A stretch of 64,000 bases of DNA from Variovorax sp. YR216 (GTDB lineage: Bacteria; Pseudomonadota; Gammaproteobacteria; Burkholderiales; Burkholderiaceae_C): the NCBI RefSeq assembly GCF_900107745.1, contig NZ_FNRO01000014.1, positions 62,001-126,000 of the forward strand, in the 5' to 3' direction. The notes below the pieces were generated by a model that worked only from the letters and a program-made list of their open reading frames with translations, was not told where the DNA came from and made no database searches. The position numbers were made by a program, and so were the translations under genes. Shown piece by piece: positions 33,825 to 41,679 of the stretch; within the stretch, counting starts at the first letter, position 1; each line of letters begins with the position of its first letter.

Positions 33825-34700
33825 GTGAAATTCATCGCATTCCTTCTGCAGCAACCCGGGCATTGCCGCCGCGTGCTGCGCGCCGCCGGGGTGGCCTGCC
33901 TTCTTGCCGCCACGGGCGCCGCGTCGGCGGGCGTCGAAGCCCCCACGCGTGTGGTGTTCGAAGGCACCAGCAAGGACATGAGCCTCGTGCTGCGCAACCC
34001 CGGGCAGACGCCCTCCCTGGTTCAGGTCTGGATCGACGAGGGTGATCCGCGCGTCGATCCCAGCAAGGTGAACAGCCCCTTCCTGATCCCCCAGCCCCTC
34101 GCGCGGGTCGATCCGGGCGAGCGGCATCGCATGCGACTTCTCTATGCCCCCGACGCGAAGCCCCTGCCAGAGGACCGCGAGAGCCGCTTCTTCCTCAACA
34201 TCCTGGACATTCCCCCCAAGGTGGACCCCGTGCCGGGCGGCGCTGCCATGCTGACCTTGGCGGTGCGCTACCGGATGCCGCTCATCTACCGGCCGGCCGG
34301 CCTGACGAAGGTTTCCCGCCCGGCGTACGTGACCGCTTCGTTCATGCCCTGGGGGTTGGAGCAGGAAAACGGCCAGTGGCAATTGCAGGCGAAAAACGAA
34401 GGGCGGTACTACCTCACGCTCGGCGATTTCGAGCTGAAGCAGGACGGCGCCACCTTCGTCGCCAAGGGTGACGAAGTCGCGCCCTACTCGCAAAAGAACT
34501 TCGCGCTGACTGCGTCCGACGCCACCAGGGACATGTCCGCGCTGGACAAGTCCAGGCCGATGGAACTGACCTACACGGTCGCCGACGACGGCGGGCAGCG
34601 GGTGACCGTCCGCCGCGAGATGGTGCCCGATGCCTCCCACCTCCGGACTCTCCCGCCTGGTTCCCCGGCGGATTCAGAAAGCAAAGCCGTAGCCCCATGA
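33825..34700 (+). CDS. Fimbrial periplasmic chaperone, second copy
   Basis: A 291-residue PapD-like chaperone, longer than the first one by about 40 residues. The signal peptide is at the N-terminus (up to about residue 34, AATGAASAG). The Ig-like chaperone domain shows ASAGVEAPTRVVFEGTSKDMSLVL, LARVDPGERHRMRLLYAP and SRFFLNILDIPPK. It starts with GTG after GGAGG and overlaps the adhesin gene by four bases (ATGA). It may be dedicated to the tip subunit. Two chaperones in one usher operon is a known but minority arrangement. Confidence 0.92.
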   Translation: MKFIAFLLQQPGHCRRVLRAAGVACLLAATGAASAGVEAPTRVVFEGTSKDMSLVLRNPGQTPSLVQVWIDEGDPRVDPSKVNSPFLIPQPLARVDPGERHRMRLLYAPDAKPLPEDRESRFFLNILDIPPKVDPVPGGAAMLTLAVRYRMPLIYRPAGLTKVSRPAYVTASFMPWGLEQENGQWQLQAKNEGRYYLTLGDFELKQDGATFVAKGDEVAPYSQKNFALTASDATRDMSALDKSRPMELTYTVADDGGQRVTVRREMVPDASHLRTLPPGSPADSESKAVAP

Positions 34701-35836
34701 ACAACTCCTCCCTCTTTCGTTGCCTGGGCCGCTTCCGGGTGGCCGCGCCGATCGTCATTCCGGCCCTGATGGGCGCACCCCTCCTGGCACATGCACAGAA
34801 TGTGCAGTGCGCCAGTCCGGCCCCCACCCTGACCGTGCAGAGCGCGTGGGCCGCAACCAACAGGAACCCGATGGATGTCGCCAAGAACACCGAAGCGATC
34901 AACACGGCGAAGCTGCTGATCGCCTACGCCGTGACGAAGCTCGATAGCGGGCAGGCGGCCATGTCCCTCCACATCGGCTATACCTCGCTTCAGGGTAGCG
35001 AATGGGTCGCGGCGGCCAACGCCGTGCGCTTCAATCAGTACGCGAATACGGCCAAGGGCTTTGGAATGCGCATGACCGACGTCACAACGCCGAACTCCCC
35101 CAAGGCATGGACGCCCGGTCTGGAGGACCCGGTCTTCGGCAATCAGGTTTCCAACGCGGGGATCAACCAGACCACCCTGCTCGCGACGTCGATCCAGTTC
35201 GATCTGGTGCGGCTGGATGACCTGACCACTCCGGGCACGCTGCGTTACTTCGGCGGCAACGGGGTTGCTTTCAACCCTCGCTACATTCCCAGGGGCGGCG
35301 GGCCCTGGACCAACATTCCCAACTGCGCCCTCGGCGTGGGCATCGTCGACTTCGGCCGATTCAGCATGCCTGAACCGCCTCCTCCCCCTCCGCCCAAGAT
35401 GGCCTGCACCTTCAACGGCGGCAATGCGATCAACATCCACCTGCCTCAGGTGTATGTGGGCAACCTGGTCACTGTGGGGCAACCCCCGGCGGGCAACTAC
35501 CCCAAGGTCCAGTTCCCGCTTCGCTACAGCTGCGAGACGGGGGGCGTCGTCAATCCCAACTACGTGCTTCAGCTCAATGGAAACGCAGCCCCCAGCGGCA
35601 GCAGCGCGCTGGCCACCAATCTGGCCAACGTGGGCGTGAAGGTGGAGGCGGTGAGCAGCCGTGGCGGCGCGGCGGTCACGCTGGAGCCCAACACGACCCA
35701 GATGCCGCTGTACGACGCCGGCGCCGCGGGCGGCTCCACGATGACCCTTGTCAGCTATCCGGTACGCACGCAGAGTGGCGCCATCACCGCGGGCAGCTTC
35801 CAGGCGGAGGGCACGCTGGAGGTCTTCTCCAACTAG
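34697..35836 (+). CDS. Fimbrial tip adhesin, two-domain
   Basis: A 379-residue exported protein. After a signal peptide of about 32 residues (ends LAHA), the N-terminal domain (about 33-225) has no known family that I can see and would be the receptor-binding domain. A proline-rich joint, EPPPPPPPKM, then leads to a pilin domain (about 235-379) that begins ACTFNGGNAINIHLPQVYVG and holds the disulfide partner in LRYSCETGG. It lies last in the operon, after the second chaperone, as tip adhesins usually do. The ligand is unknown. The poly-Pro hinge is longer than in FimH-type adhesins. Confidence 0.85.
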   Translation: MNNSSLFRCLGRFRVAAPIVIPALMGAPLLAHAQNVQCASPAPTLTVQSAWAATNRNPMDVAKNTEAINTAKLLIAYAVTKLDSGQAAMSLHIGYTSLQGSEWVAAANAVRFNQYANTAKGFGMRMTDVTTPNSPKAWTPGLEDPVFGNQVSNAGINQTTLLATSIQFDLVRLDDLTTPGTLRYFGGNGVAFNPRYIPRGGGPWTNIPNCALGVGIVDFGRFSMPEPPPPPPPKMACTFNGGNAINIHLPQVYVGNLVTVGQPPAGNYPKVQFPLRYSCETGGVVNPNYVLQLNGNAAPSGSSALATNLANVGVKVEAVSSRGGAAVTLEPNTTQMPLYDAGAAGGSTMTLVSYPVRTQSGAITAGSFQAEGTLEVFSN

Positions 35837-35892
35837 CGGGCAGCGCTAGTCAGAGGGGCCTCGCTGATGCCCAGGGGCGACGAGGTCGCTCC

Positions 35893-36396
35893 CTATTCGA
35901 CCAAGGCCTTCAGCGTCTGCAGGGCGTGATGCACGGTGGCGCTGCGCACCGCGGCGCGATCCCCATCGAAGCGGCGGCGTTCGGTGCGCACCTGGCCGGC
36001 CACGCCCCAGCCGAACCACACGGTGCCCACGGGCTTGTCGGGCGAGCCGCCCGTGGGCCCGGCGACACCGGTGACGGCGACGGCCACCTGCGCCTTCGAA
36101 TGTCCGATGGCGCCTTGCACCATCGCCCGCGCGACCTCTTCGCTCACCGCGCCATGCGCCGCGATCAGTGCCGCGTCGACCCCGAGCATTTCGGACTTGG
36201 CCTCGTTGGAGTAGGTCACGAAGCCGCGCTCGAACCAGTTGCTGGAGCCTGAGAGATCGGTGCACGCGCCGGCGATGAGGCCGCCGGTGCAGCTTTCGGC
36301 GGTGGCCATCATCCAGCGCTTGCGCTGCAGCAGATCGGCAAGCGCCAGCACCAGCGCGGGCGTGTCGAGGTCGGAAAGCGAGGGAGTTTGCGTCAT
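35893..36396 (-). CDS. pncC: Nicotinamide-nucleotide amidohydrolase (CinA C-terminal type)
   Basis: A 167-residue NMN deamidase-type protein, equivalent to the C-terminal domain of CinA. It converts NMN to nicotinate mononucleotide in pyridine-nucleotide salvage. The active-site motif TAESCTGGLIAGACTDLSGSS is near residues 29-49 (given in part), followed by FVTYSNEAKSEMLGV and AVAVTGVAGPTGGSPDKPVG. The start at 36396 is chosen; 36408 would overlap the pgpA stop by a few bases and is nearly as good. It follows pgpA on the same strand, an order seen widely in betaproteobacteria. Confidence 0.95.
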   Translation of the reverse strand: MTQTPSLSDLDTPALVLALADLLQRKRWMMATAESCTGGLIAGACTDLSGSSNWFERGFVTYSNEAKSEMLGVDAALIAAHGAVSEEVARAMVQGAIGHSKAQVAVAVTGVAGPTGGSPDKPVGTVWFGWGVAGQVRTERRRFDGDRAAVRSATVHHALQTLKALVE

Positions 36397-36401
36397 CGGG
36401 T

Positions 36402-36971
36402 TCACCATGCGCCAAGGGCAGAGACTGCGGCGATCACCAGCAGCGTGCAGAAGGCGGCCACCAGGTCGTCGAAGATGATGCCGAATCCTGCCCTGTGCCA
36501 GCGCATCGTTTCCGGCGTGGCGTCCTTCTGCTTGAAGAGCTGGTCGGCCCAGCCCACGGGACCTCGCTTGACCGCGTCGAACAAGCGAAAGAGCGCGAAA
36601 GCGAGGATCTGCATCGGCAGCCCGGCCGGCATGACGAGCCAGAGGATGATCCAGAACGCGACGACTTCGTCCCACACGACATTGCCCGGGTCCGCCACGT
36701 TCATGTGGCGCGCGGTCACGGTGCAGGCCCACCAGCCGATCGGCAGCGACGCGAGGATCACCCAGCCGATGGTCGTGCTGGACAGCCACAGGTGCATGAC
36801 GAGGTAGGCCGCCCACGCCCACAGCGTGCCGATGGTGCCCGGCGCGCGGCGCGGAAGGCCCGAGCCGAAGCCGAGGGCGATGAGGTGCGCCGGGTGCGCG
36901 AACATGAAGCGCACCGTGGCGCGGCGTGGCGAAAAGTCGGAGGGGGTGCCGGAAGGGGAAGCAGCAGACAT
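36402..36971 (-). CDS. pgpA: Phosphatidylglycerophosphatase A
   Basis: A 189-residue inner-membrane phosphatase that dephosphorylates phosphatidylglycerophosphate to phosphatidylglycerol. Key segments are ALGFGSGLPRRAPGTIGTL at the N-terminus, then DPGNVVWDEVVAFWIIL with acidic metal ligands, and KRGPVGWADQLFK near the end. Three to four hydrophobic segments are visible. The start at 36971 is preferred over an ATG seven codons upstream (36992), on family length. It is followed by pncC. Confidence 0.95.
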   Translation of the reverse strand: MSAASPSGTPSDFSPRRATVRFMFAHPAHLIALGFGSGLPRRAPGTIGTLWAWAAYLVMHLWLSSTTIGWVILASLPIGWWACTVTARHMNVADPGNVVWDEVVAFWIILWLVMPAGLPMQILAFALFRLFDAVKRGPVGWADQLFKQKDATPETMRWHRAGFGIIFDDLVAAFCTLLVIAAVSALGAW

Positions 36972-37025
36972 GAGGGCGACAGTGTCGCGCATCTGCGCCG
37001 ATGCCGGAGCAAAAGGAAAGCAGGC

Positions 37026-38696
37026 TCAGGCGGCGGCCACCTCCCGTACCACCTGGCCGCGCAGGCGCGCCACCAGATCGCCCGTGTCTTCGGGCACGCA
37101 ATCGCCACGCCATGCGACATGCTGGTCGGCCCGACAGAGCAACAGCCGGTGACGGTAGGCGGCCGGGACGTCGGCCGCATCGACGTCGACGAGGGTCAAC
37201 GGCATGCCGCACGATGCCGCGGCCCGCACCAGCGTCGAGACATCCGCCGCGCGATCGAAGCGCAGCAGCGTGTAGCCGGGCCCGAAGGTGTCGTACAGCG
37301 AGCGTCCGTCGGCAAGCCAGATATGCGGCGCGCGGCAGCCCGGCACGGTGGAAGGCGTGAAGCTGCCCATCGAGTACGCCGGCGGCTCCTCGCCGTCGGC
37401 CGCGATGATCGGCGAACCCATGTAGTAGTAGCCGAAGTTCAGGCCGCCGCAGCAGAACTGCTGCACGTTGAGTTCGTAGGCCTCTCGCCCGACCTCGGCG
37501 CGCAGCGCATCGCCCTCGGCGCCCGGCGCCTCGATGTCGGCGGGCACGGCCCGGCGGGCGCGGATCATCTTCTGCGCGTGATCCATCGCGAAATGCGATA
37601 CCTGTTCGGTGATCGGCTGGCGTTCGGCCTCGTAGGCGTCGAGGATGCCCTCGTCCGCCCAGCCCTGCACGCAGGCAGAGAGCAGCCAGGACAGGTTGAC
37701 GGCATCGGCGATGCCCGCGTTCATGCCATAGCCCGCGTACGGTACCCACAGGTGCGCCGCATCGCCCGCGATGAACGCGCGGCGGTCGCGGAAGCGGTCG
37801 GCAACGAGCCGGCGCCCGACCCAGTCTTCCTTGCTGATCACTTCGTAGCGGAAGTCCGCGCCGACGCCGAGAATCTCTCGGATCGCCCAGTCGCGATTCA
37901 CCGAATCGAACTCGGGCTCGTCGACATTGAGGTGGTTGTGCACCAGCCACGTCTCCTGGCCGTCGATGGCGAACACCGTGCCGCAGCGGCGCGGGTTCAC
38001 GGAATAGTAGGACCACGCCGGTTTGCCGGGGATCATCGCGCGCAGTTCCGGCGCCCGGATGAAGGTCGACTGCACCCGCTGGATGACCGCGGTGCCTTCG
38101 AGCTTCGCGCCGATCTTCTTGCGCACGCCCGAGCTGCCGCCGTCGCAGCCCACCAGGAACCGGCACCGGATGGTGCGGGCGGTGCCGTCATCGAGGTCGA
38201 GAGCCGTGGCCGATACGCCCTCGTCGTCCTGTTCGAAATCGGTGACCTGCGTGCGATTGAACAGCGTCACGTTCGGCAACGCCGCCGCGTGCCGCAGCAG
38301 GATCGGCTCGAGATAGATCTGGTTGATGCGGTGCGGCGGCTCCGGCGTGGGCCACCAGGCGTCCGGGCCTTCGGTCTCGGTGTAGCGGTCGCGGCGGCAC
38401 GGGATCGGGATGCGCGTGAGCTCCGTGCCTGTCATGCTGGTGCGGAACACCACGTCGTTCGGATGATCGGCGGGCAGGCCGGCGTCGCGCAGCTTCTGCG
38501 CCACGCCCAGGCGGCGGAACTGCTCCATCGTGCGCGCCGACACGTGGTTGCACTTCACGTTCGGCGGCTCGGCAAAGCGGCGGGTCTCGGCGATGGCGAC
38601 CCTCACGCCGCGCGAGGCCAGGTCCATGGCCAGGGTCAGGCCCACGGGGCCGGCGCCGACGATCAGTACGTCGGCTTGGAGTTCTTGGTTCGTCAT
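37026..38696 (-). CDS. FAD-dependent aromatic monooxygenase (MhpA/UbiH-type)
   Basis: A 556-residue class A flavoprotein hydroxylase. FAD-binding motifs are present: ADVLIVGAGPVGLTLAMDLASRG (GxGxxG) at the N-terminus, a DG motif CDGGSSGVRKKIG, and the second FAD motif FIAGDAAHLWVPYAGYGMNAGIADA near residue 310. The closest architecture is 3-(3-hydroxyphenyl)propionate or pentachlorophenol-type hydroxylases with a thioredoxin-like C-terminus. It is followed, on the plus strand beyond, by no ring-cleavage gene. It lies just downstream of the Bug-type binding protein and divergent LysR, so it may start breakdown of an imported aromatic acid. The substrate is not known. Confidence 0.9.
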   Translation of the reverse strand: MTNQELQADVLIVGAGPVGLTLAMDLASRGVRVAIAETRRFAEPPNVKCNHVSARTMEQFRRLGVAQKLRDAGLPADHPNDVVFRTSMTGTELTRIPIPCRRDRYTETEGPDAWWPTPEPPHRINQIYLEPILLRHAAALPNVTLFNRTQVTDFEQDDEGVSATALDLDDGTARTIRCRFLVGCDGGSSGVRKKIGAKLEGTAVIQRVQSTFIRAPELRAMIPGKPAWSYYSVNPRRCGTVFAIDGQETWLVHNHLNVDEPEFDSVNRDWAIREILGVGADFRYEVISKEDWVGRRLVADRFRDRRAFIAGDAAHLWVPYAGYGMNAGIADAVNLSWLLSACVQGWADEGILDAYEAERQPITEQVSHFAMDHAQKMIRARRAVPADIEAPGAEGDALRAEVGREAYELNVQQFCCGGLNFGYYYMGSPIIAADGEEPPAYSMGSFTPSTVPGCRAPHIWLADGRSLYDTFGPGYTLLRFDRAADVSTLVRAAASCGMPLTLVDVDAADVPAAYRHRLLLCRADQHVAWRGDCVPEDTGDLVARLRGQVVREVAAA

Positions 38697-38703
38697 CGGG
38701 TTC

Positions 38704-39693
38704 TCAGTCCAGCTTGATGCCTGCGGTCTTGATGACCTTGGCCCATTTCTTCGTCTCGGCGCGGATGTAGTTGTCGAAGTCCTTGGGCGTGCCCGGCGCG
38801 GGCTCCACGCCAAGGTTGCGCATGGCGGCCTTGACCTGCTCGTCGTTGAGCGCGTCGACGATTTCCGCGTTCAGCCGCGCGACGATCGGGGCCGGCGTGT
38901 CGGCCGGGGCGACGACGCCGAACCAGCCGGTCGAGTCGTAGCCCGGCAATCCCGCTTCGGCGACGGTGGGGACGTCCGGCAGCATCGGCAGTCGCGCCGG
39001 GCTGGTCACGGCATAGGCGATGAGCTTGCCCGCCTTGATCTGCTGCAGGGCCGACGGCAGATCGACGACCGCCAGCGGAATCTGACCCGCCAGCGCGTCG
39101 AGCGCCGCGGGGCCCGAACCGCGGTACGGCACCTCCACCAGCTTCACGTCTGCCATCTGGCCGAAGAGCGCCGCCGACAGGTGCATGGCCGTGCCGTTGC
39201 CGCCGTGGCCGATCGACAGCTTGCCCGGCTGGGCCTTCGCCAGTGCGATCAGGTCGCGCTGCGCCTTCGCCGGCACCGAGGGATGCCCGACGATCACGAA
39301 TGGAATTGCGGCGAGCATGCCGACCGGCTTGAAATCCTTCAGCGGGTCGAAGGGCATGTTGGGGTAGAGGCTGGAATTCGCCGACAGCGCGCCAGCGGCG
39401 CCGACACCCAGTGTGTAGCCGTCGCCCGTCGCCTTCGCTACGGCCGCGAGGCCGACGTTGCCGCCGGCGCCGGGCCGGTTGTCGACCACCACCGGCTGGC
39501 CGAGCTTGTCGTTCAGTTTCGGCACCAGCATGCGGACCACCGCGTCGGCGCTGCCGCCGGGCGGGAAGGTGACGATCACCCGGATCGGCTTGGTGGGGAA
39601 GTCGCTGCCGCCGGCAGCCTGGCCGTGCGCGGGGCCGGCGAGCAGGGCGCAGGCCGCGCCCAACAGCGCCAGGGCGCGTGCGAATCTTTTCAT
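38704..39693 (-). CDS. Bug/TctC-family tripartite tricarboxylate solute-binding protein
   Basis: A 329-residue periplasmic binding protein. The signal peptide ends near GPAHGQA (residue 25). The family signature is FPTKPIRVIVTFPPGGSADAVVRM, with the two ligand-contact loops of Bug proteins, and VDNRPGAGGNVGLAAVA. It captures an organic acid for a TctAB transporter, or acts as a sensor or adapter; no tctA/B genes are here, as is usual for orphan Bug genes. It is seven bases upstream of the monooxygenase gene, so they form one operon controlled by the divergent LysR. Confidence 0.95.
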   Translation of the reverse strand: MKRFARALALLGAACALLAGPAHGQAAGGSDFPTKPIRVIVTFPPGGSADAVVRMLVPKLNDKLGQPVVVDNRPGAGGNVGLAAVAKATGDGYTLGVGAAGALSANSSLYPNMPFDPLKDFKPVGMLAAIPFVIVGHPSVPAKAQRDLIALAKAQPGKLSIGHGGNGTAMHLSAALFGQMADVKLVEVPYRGSGPAALDALAGQIPLAVVDLPSALQQIKAGKLIAYAVTSPARLPMLPDVPTVAEAGLPGYDSTGWFGVVAPADTPAPIVARLNAEIVDALNDEQVKAAMRNLGVEPAPGTPKDFDNYIRAETKKWAKVIKTAGIKLD

Positions 39694-39758
39694 GGATCGA
39701 TCCTCATGTTGTCTCCAGCGCGCATTGGACGGCAGGGAGATTCATTCGTAAATCAATA

Positions 39759-39773
39759 ATTTCCGAACGAAAT
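39759..39773. promoter_or_regulatory. LysR box between the Bug/monooxygenase operon and LysR
   Basis: ATTTC, five bases, GAAAT is a perfect dyad of 15 bp with the T-N11-A spacing. It lies 14 bases before the LysR start and 66 bases before the Bug gene start. A looser pair TTCGT/ACGAA (39745 and 39767) surrounds it. The gap is AT-rich. Confidence 0.6.
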
Positions 39774-39786
39774 ATGATGTCTTCTG

Positions 39787-40692
39787 ATGAATCAGAACTT
39801 CAGTCCCACGGTGCGGCAGTTGCGCGCCTTCGTTTGCGTGCACCAGCTGCGCAAGGTCAGCGCGGCGGCCGAGAAGCTGTATGTCACGCAGTCGGCGGTG
39901 AGCATGTTGATCCGCCAACTCGAGGAGGGCCTGGGCGCGCGGTTGTTCGACCGCACCACGCGCTCGCTGCAGCCCACGGCGGCTGCGCAGGAGATGCTTG
40001 CGACGGCCGAGCGCATCCTGCGCGACGTCGATTCCCTGAGCGCAGGTTTTCGCGAGCTCTCCACGCTGCAGCGTGGCCGCGTCTGTCTCGCGATCACGCC
40101 GACGCTGGCTTCATTCCTGATGCCTTCGGCGATCCGCCGCTTCGGCGAGGCGCATCCGCAGGTGCGTGTCGTGGTGGACGATTGCGCGCCCGAGCAGTTC
40201 GTCTCGCGCATCATCGGCGAGCATGTGGACTTCGGCATCGGCACGCCGGAGCGGCCGGGCGCGGCGGTCGAGACCGAGACGCTGCTGCGCGACCATCTGA
40301 GCCTGGTGTGCCTGCGTGACCACCCGCTCGCCGGCAAGAAGGCCGTGCGCTGGGCCGACCTGGGTGGCCATCCGCTGGTCACGGTGCGGCCGGGCTACGG
40401 TATTCGCCCCCTGATCGACAGCACGGCCCGGGGCGCGGGCGTGGAGCTCAACGTGGTCAATGAGGTGTCGTTCCTGTCGACCGCGATCTGGATGACCGAG
40501 AGCGGCATGGGCGCATCGATCATGCCTTCGGCCTTCGCGAAGGCGGCGGGCAATCCCGCGTTGATGATCAAGCCGATCGCCGCGCCGCGCGTGTCGCGCG
40601 ACATCTTCGTGGTGACCAAGCCGGGGCGTTCGCTGTCGGCGGCGAGCCGCAGCTTCATCGAGGCGTTGCGGCGCGCCTTGAAGGACGGTTGA
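39787..40692 (+). CDS. LysR-family transcriptional regulator
   Basis: A 301-residue LysR regulator. Helix-turn-helix: VRQLRAFVCVHQLRKVSAAAEKL and VTQSAVSMLIRQLEEGLG. The effector domain starts near residue 95 (VCLAITPTLASFLMPSAIRRF). It is divergent from the Bug protein and monooxygenase operon with a perfect LysR box in the gap, so it should control that operon and itself. The inducer would be the aromatic or organic acid used by that operon. Confidence 0.93.
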   Translation: MNQNFSPTVRQLRAFVCVHQLRKVSAAAEKLYVTQSAVSMLIRQLEEGLGARLFDRTTRSLQPTAAAQEMLATAERILRDVDSLSAGFRELSTLQRGRVCLAITPTLASFLMPSAIRRFGEAHPQVRVVVDDCAPEQFVSRIIGEHVDFGIGTPERPGAAVETETLLRDHLSLVCLRDHPLAGKKAVRWADLGGHPLVTVRPGYGIRPLIDSTARGAGVELNVVNEVSFLSTAIWMTESGMGASIMPSAFAKAAGNPALMIKPIAAPRVSRDIFVVTKPGRSLSAASRSFIEALRRALKDG

Positions 40693-40707
40693 GAAGGCCC
40701 CGGCCCT

Positions 40708-40962
40708 TCAGGCCGGCTGGAAGTGCTGCTCGATGCGCTGGGCGACGGCCTTCGGTGTGCGGCGCAGGGCCTCGATGGCGCAGGCGCCGAGGAACAGGCC
40801 TTCGAGGTTCAGCTCCACGGTCGTGAAGTAGTGTCCGAGCGAGGCGGCCGCATCGATCAGGCAGTGCTCGATCGATGCGAACGCGCCACCGGCTTCCTGA
40901 TCGCTGATGCGGTAGGAGTAGGCGTCGGGTTCGACACGGCGGATCTCGAGCACGGGCTTCAT
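40708..40962 (-). CDS. Small conserved-type protein of unknown function
   Basis: An 84-residue acidic-to-neutral protein that I do not recognise. It has IRRVEPDAYSYRISDQEAGG at the start, a central stretch SIEHCLIDAAASLGHYFTTVELNLEGL, and RRTPKAVAQRIEQHF at the end. It has no signal peptide or membrane segment. It is divergent from the response-regulator gene at 41059 with about 96 bp between. A real gene is supported by the lack of any other reading in this stretch and its start-stop fit; a role in the two-component system is only a guess from position. Confidence 0.65.
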   Translation of the reverse strand: MKPVLEIRRVEPDAYSYRISDQEAGGAFASIEHCLIDAAASLGHYFTTVELNLEGLFLGACAIEALRRTPKAVAQRIEQHFQPA

Positions 40963-41058
40963 TGCAGGGTAATCATCGGCACGGGGCCTTGGGAGGTAAA
41001 TAGTCCATTTGGACCGCCCGGTCTGGACCGCCCGGACTTCGCGCAGAATGCGCGGGTC

Positions 41059-41679
41059 ATGCTGCCGGCCAAGATTCTTCTCATTGACGACCACGCGATG
41101 TTCCGCTGCGGATTGCGGATGGTGCTCACGTCCGGGATTCCCGATGTCGAAGTGGCCGAGGCCGGCTCGCTGGAAGAGGCGATGAAGACCGGCTTGGCCG
41201 ATCCGGGCCTGGTGCTGCTGGACATCCAGCTCCACGGCTTGAACGGTCTCGAAGGCATCGCGCTCGTCAGGCGCAAGTGGCCCGAAGCGCCGGTGGTGAT
41301 CCTCTCGTCGGATGCCACGCCGCAGAGCGTGCGGCTGGCGCTGGATCGCGGCGCGGCGGCCTTCGTCTCCAAGGCCGAGACGGCGGACAACATCCTCGCG
41401 GTCATCGAGAAGCTGCGGCGCGGGCAGGAAGTCGAAACGCCCGTGCAAGCGGATGCGCAGTCGACCGACGGCGAGCCGCCCCGGCAACTGTTGACGCCGC
41501 GCCAGTTCGAAGTGCTCGACCTGCTGTGCCAGGGCCTGTCGAACAAGGTGATCGGCCGTCGTCTCAATCTTTCGGAGAACACGGTGCGCGGCCATGTGCA
41601 GGCCGTGCTCGCGGCGCTCGAGGTGTCTAGCCGCTCGGAAGCGGGCTTCGAGGCACGGCGCCGGGGGCTGGTCTCCTGA
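41059..41679 (+). CDS. NarL/LuxR-type response regulator
   Basis: A 206-residue regulator. The receiver domain (1-120) holds the acidic pocket ILLIDDHAMFRCG, the phosphoacceptor Asp in LVLLDIQLHGLNG and the Lys in AFVSKAETADN. The output domain (about 145-206) is a LuxR helix-turn-helix: LTPRQFEVLDLLCQGLSNKVIGRRLNLSENTVRGHV. Its stop overlaps the kinase start (TGATG), so the two are coupled and likely partners. The start at 41059 fits the family; upstream in-frame codons would run into the divergent gene. Confidence 0.93.
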   Translation: MLPAKILLIDDHAMFRCGLRMVLTSGIPDVEVAEAGSLEEAMKTGLADPGLVLLDIQLHGLNGLEGIALVRRKWPEAPVVILSSDATPQSVRLALDRGAAAFVSKAETADNILAVIEKLRRGQEVETPVQADAQSTDGEPPRQLLTPRQFEVLDLLCQGLSNKVIGRRLNLSENTVRGHVQAVLAALEVSSRSEAGFEARRRGLVS

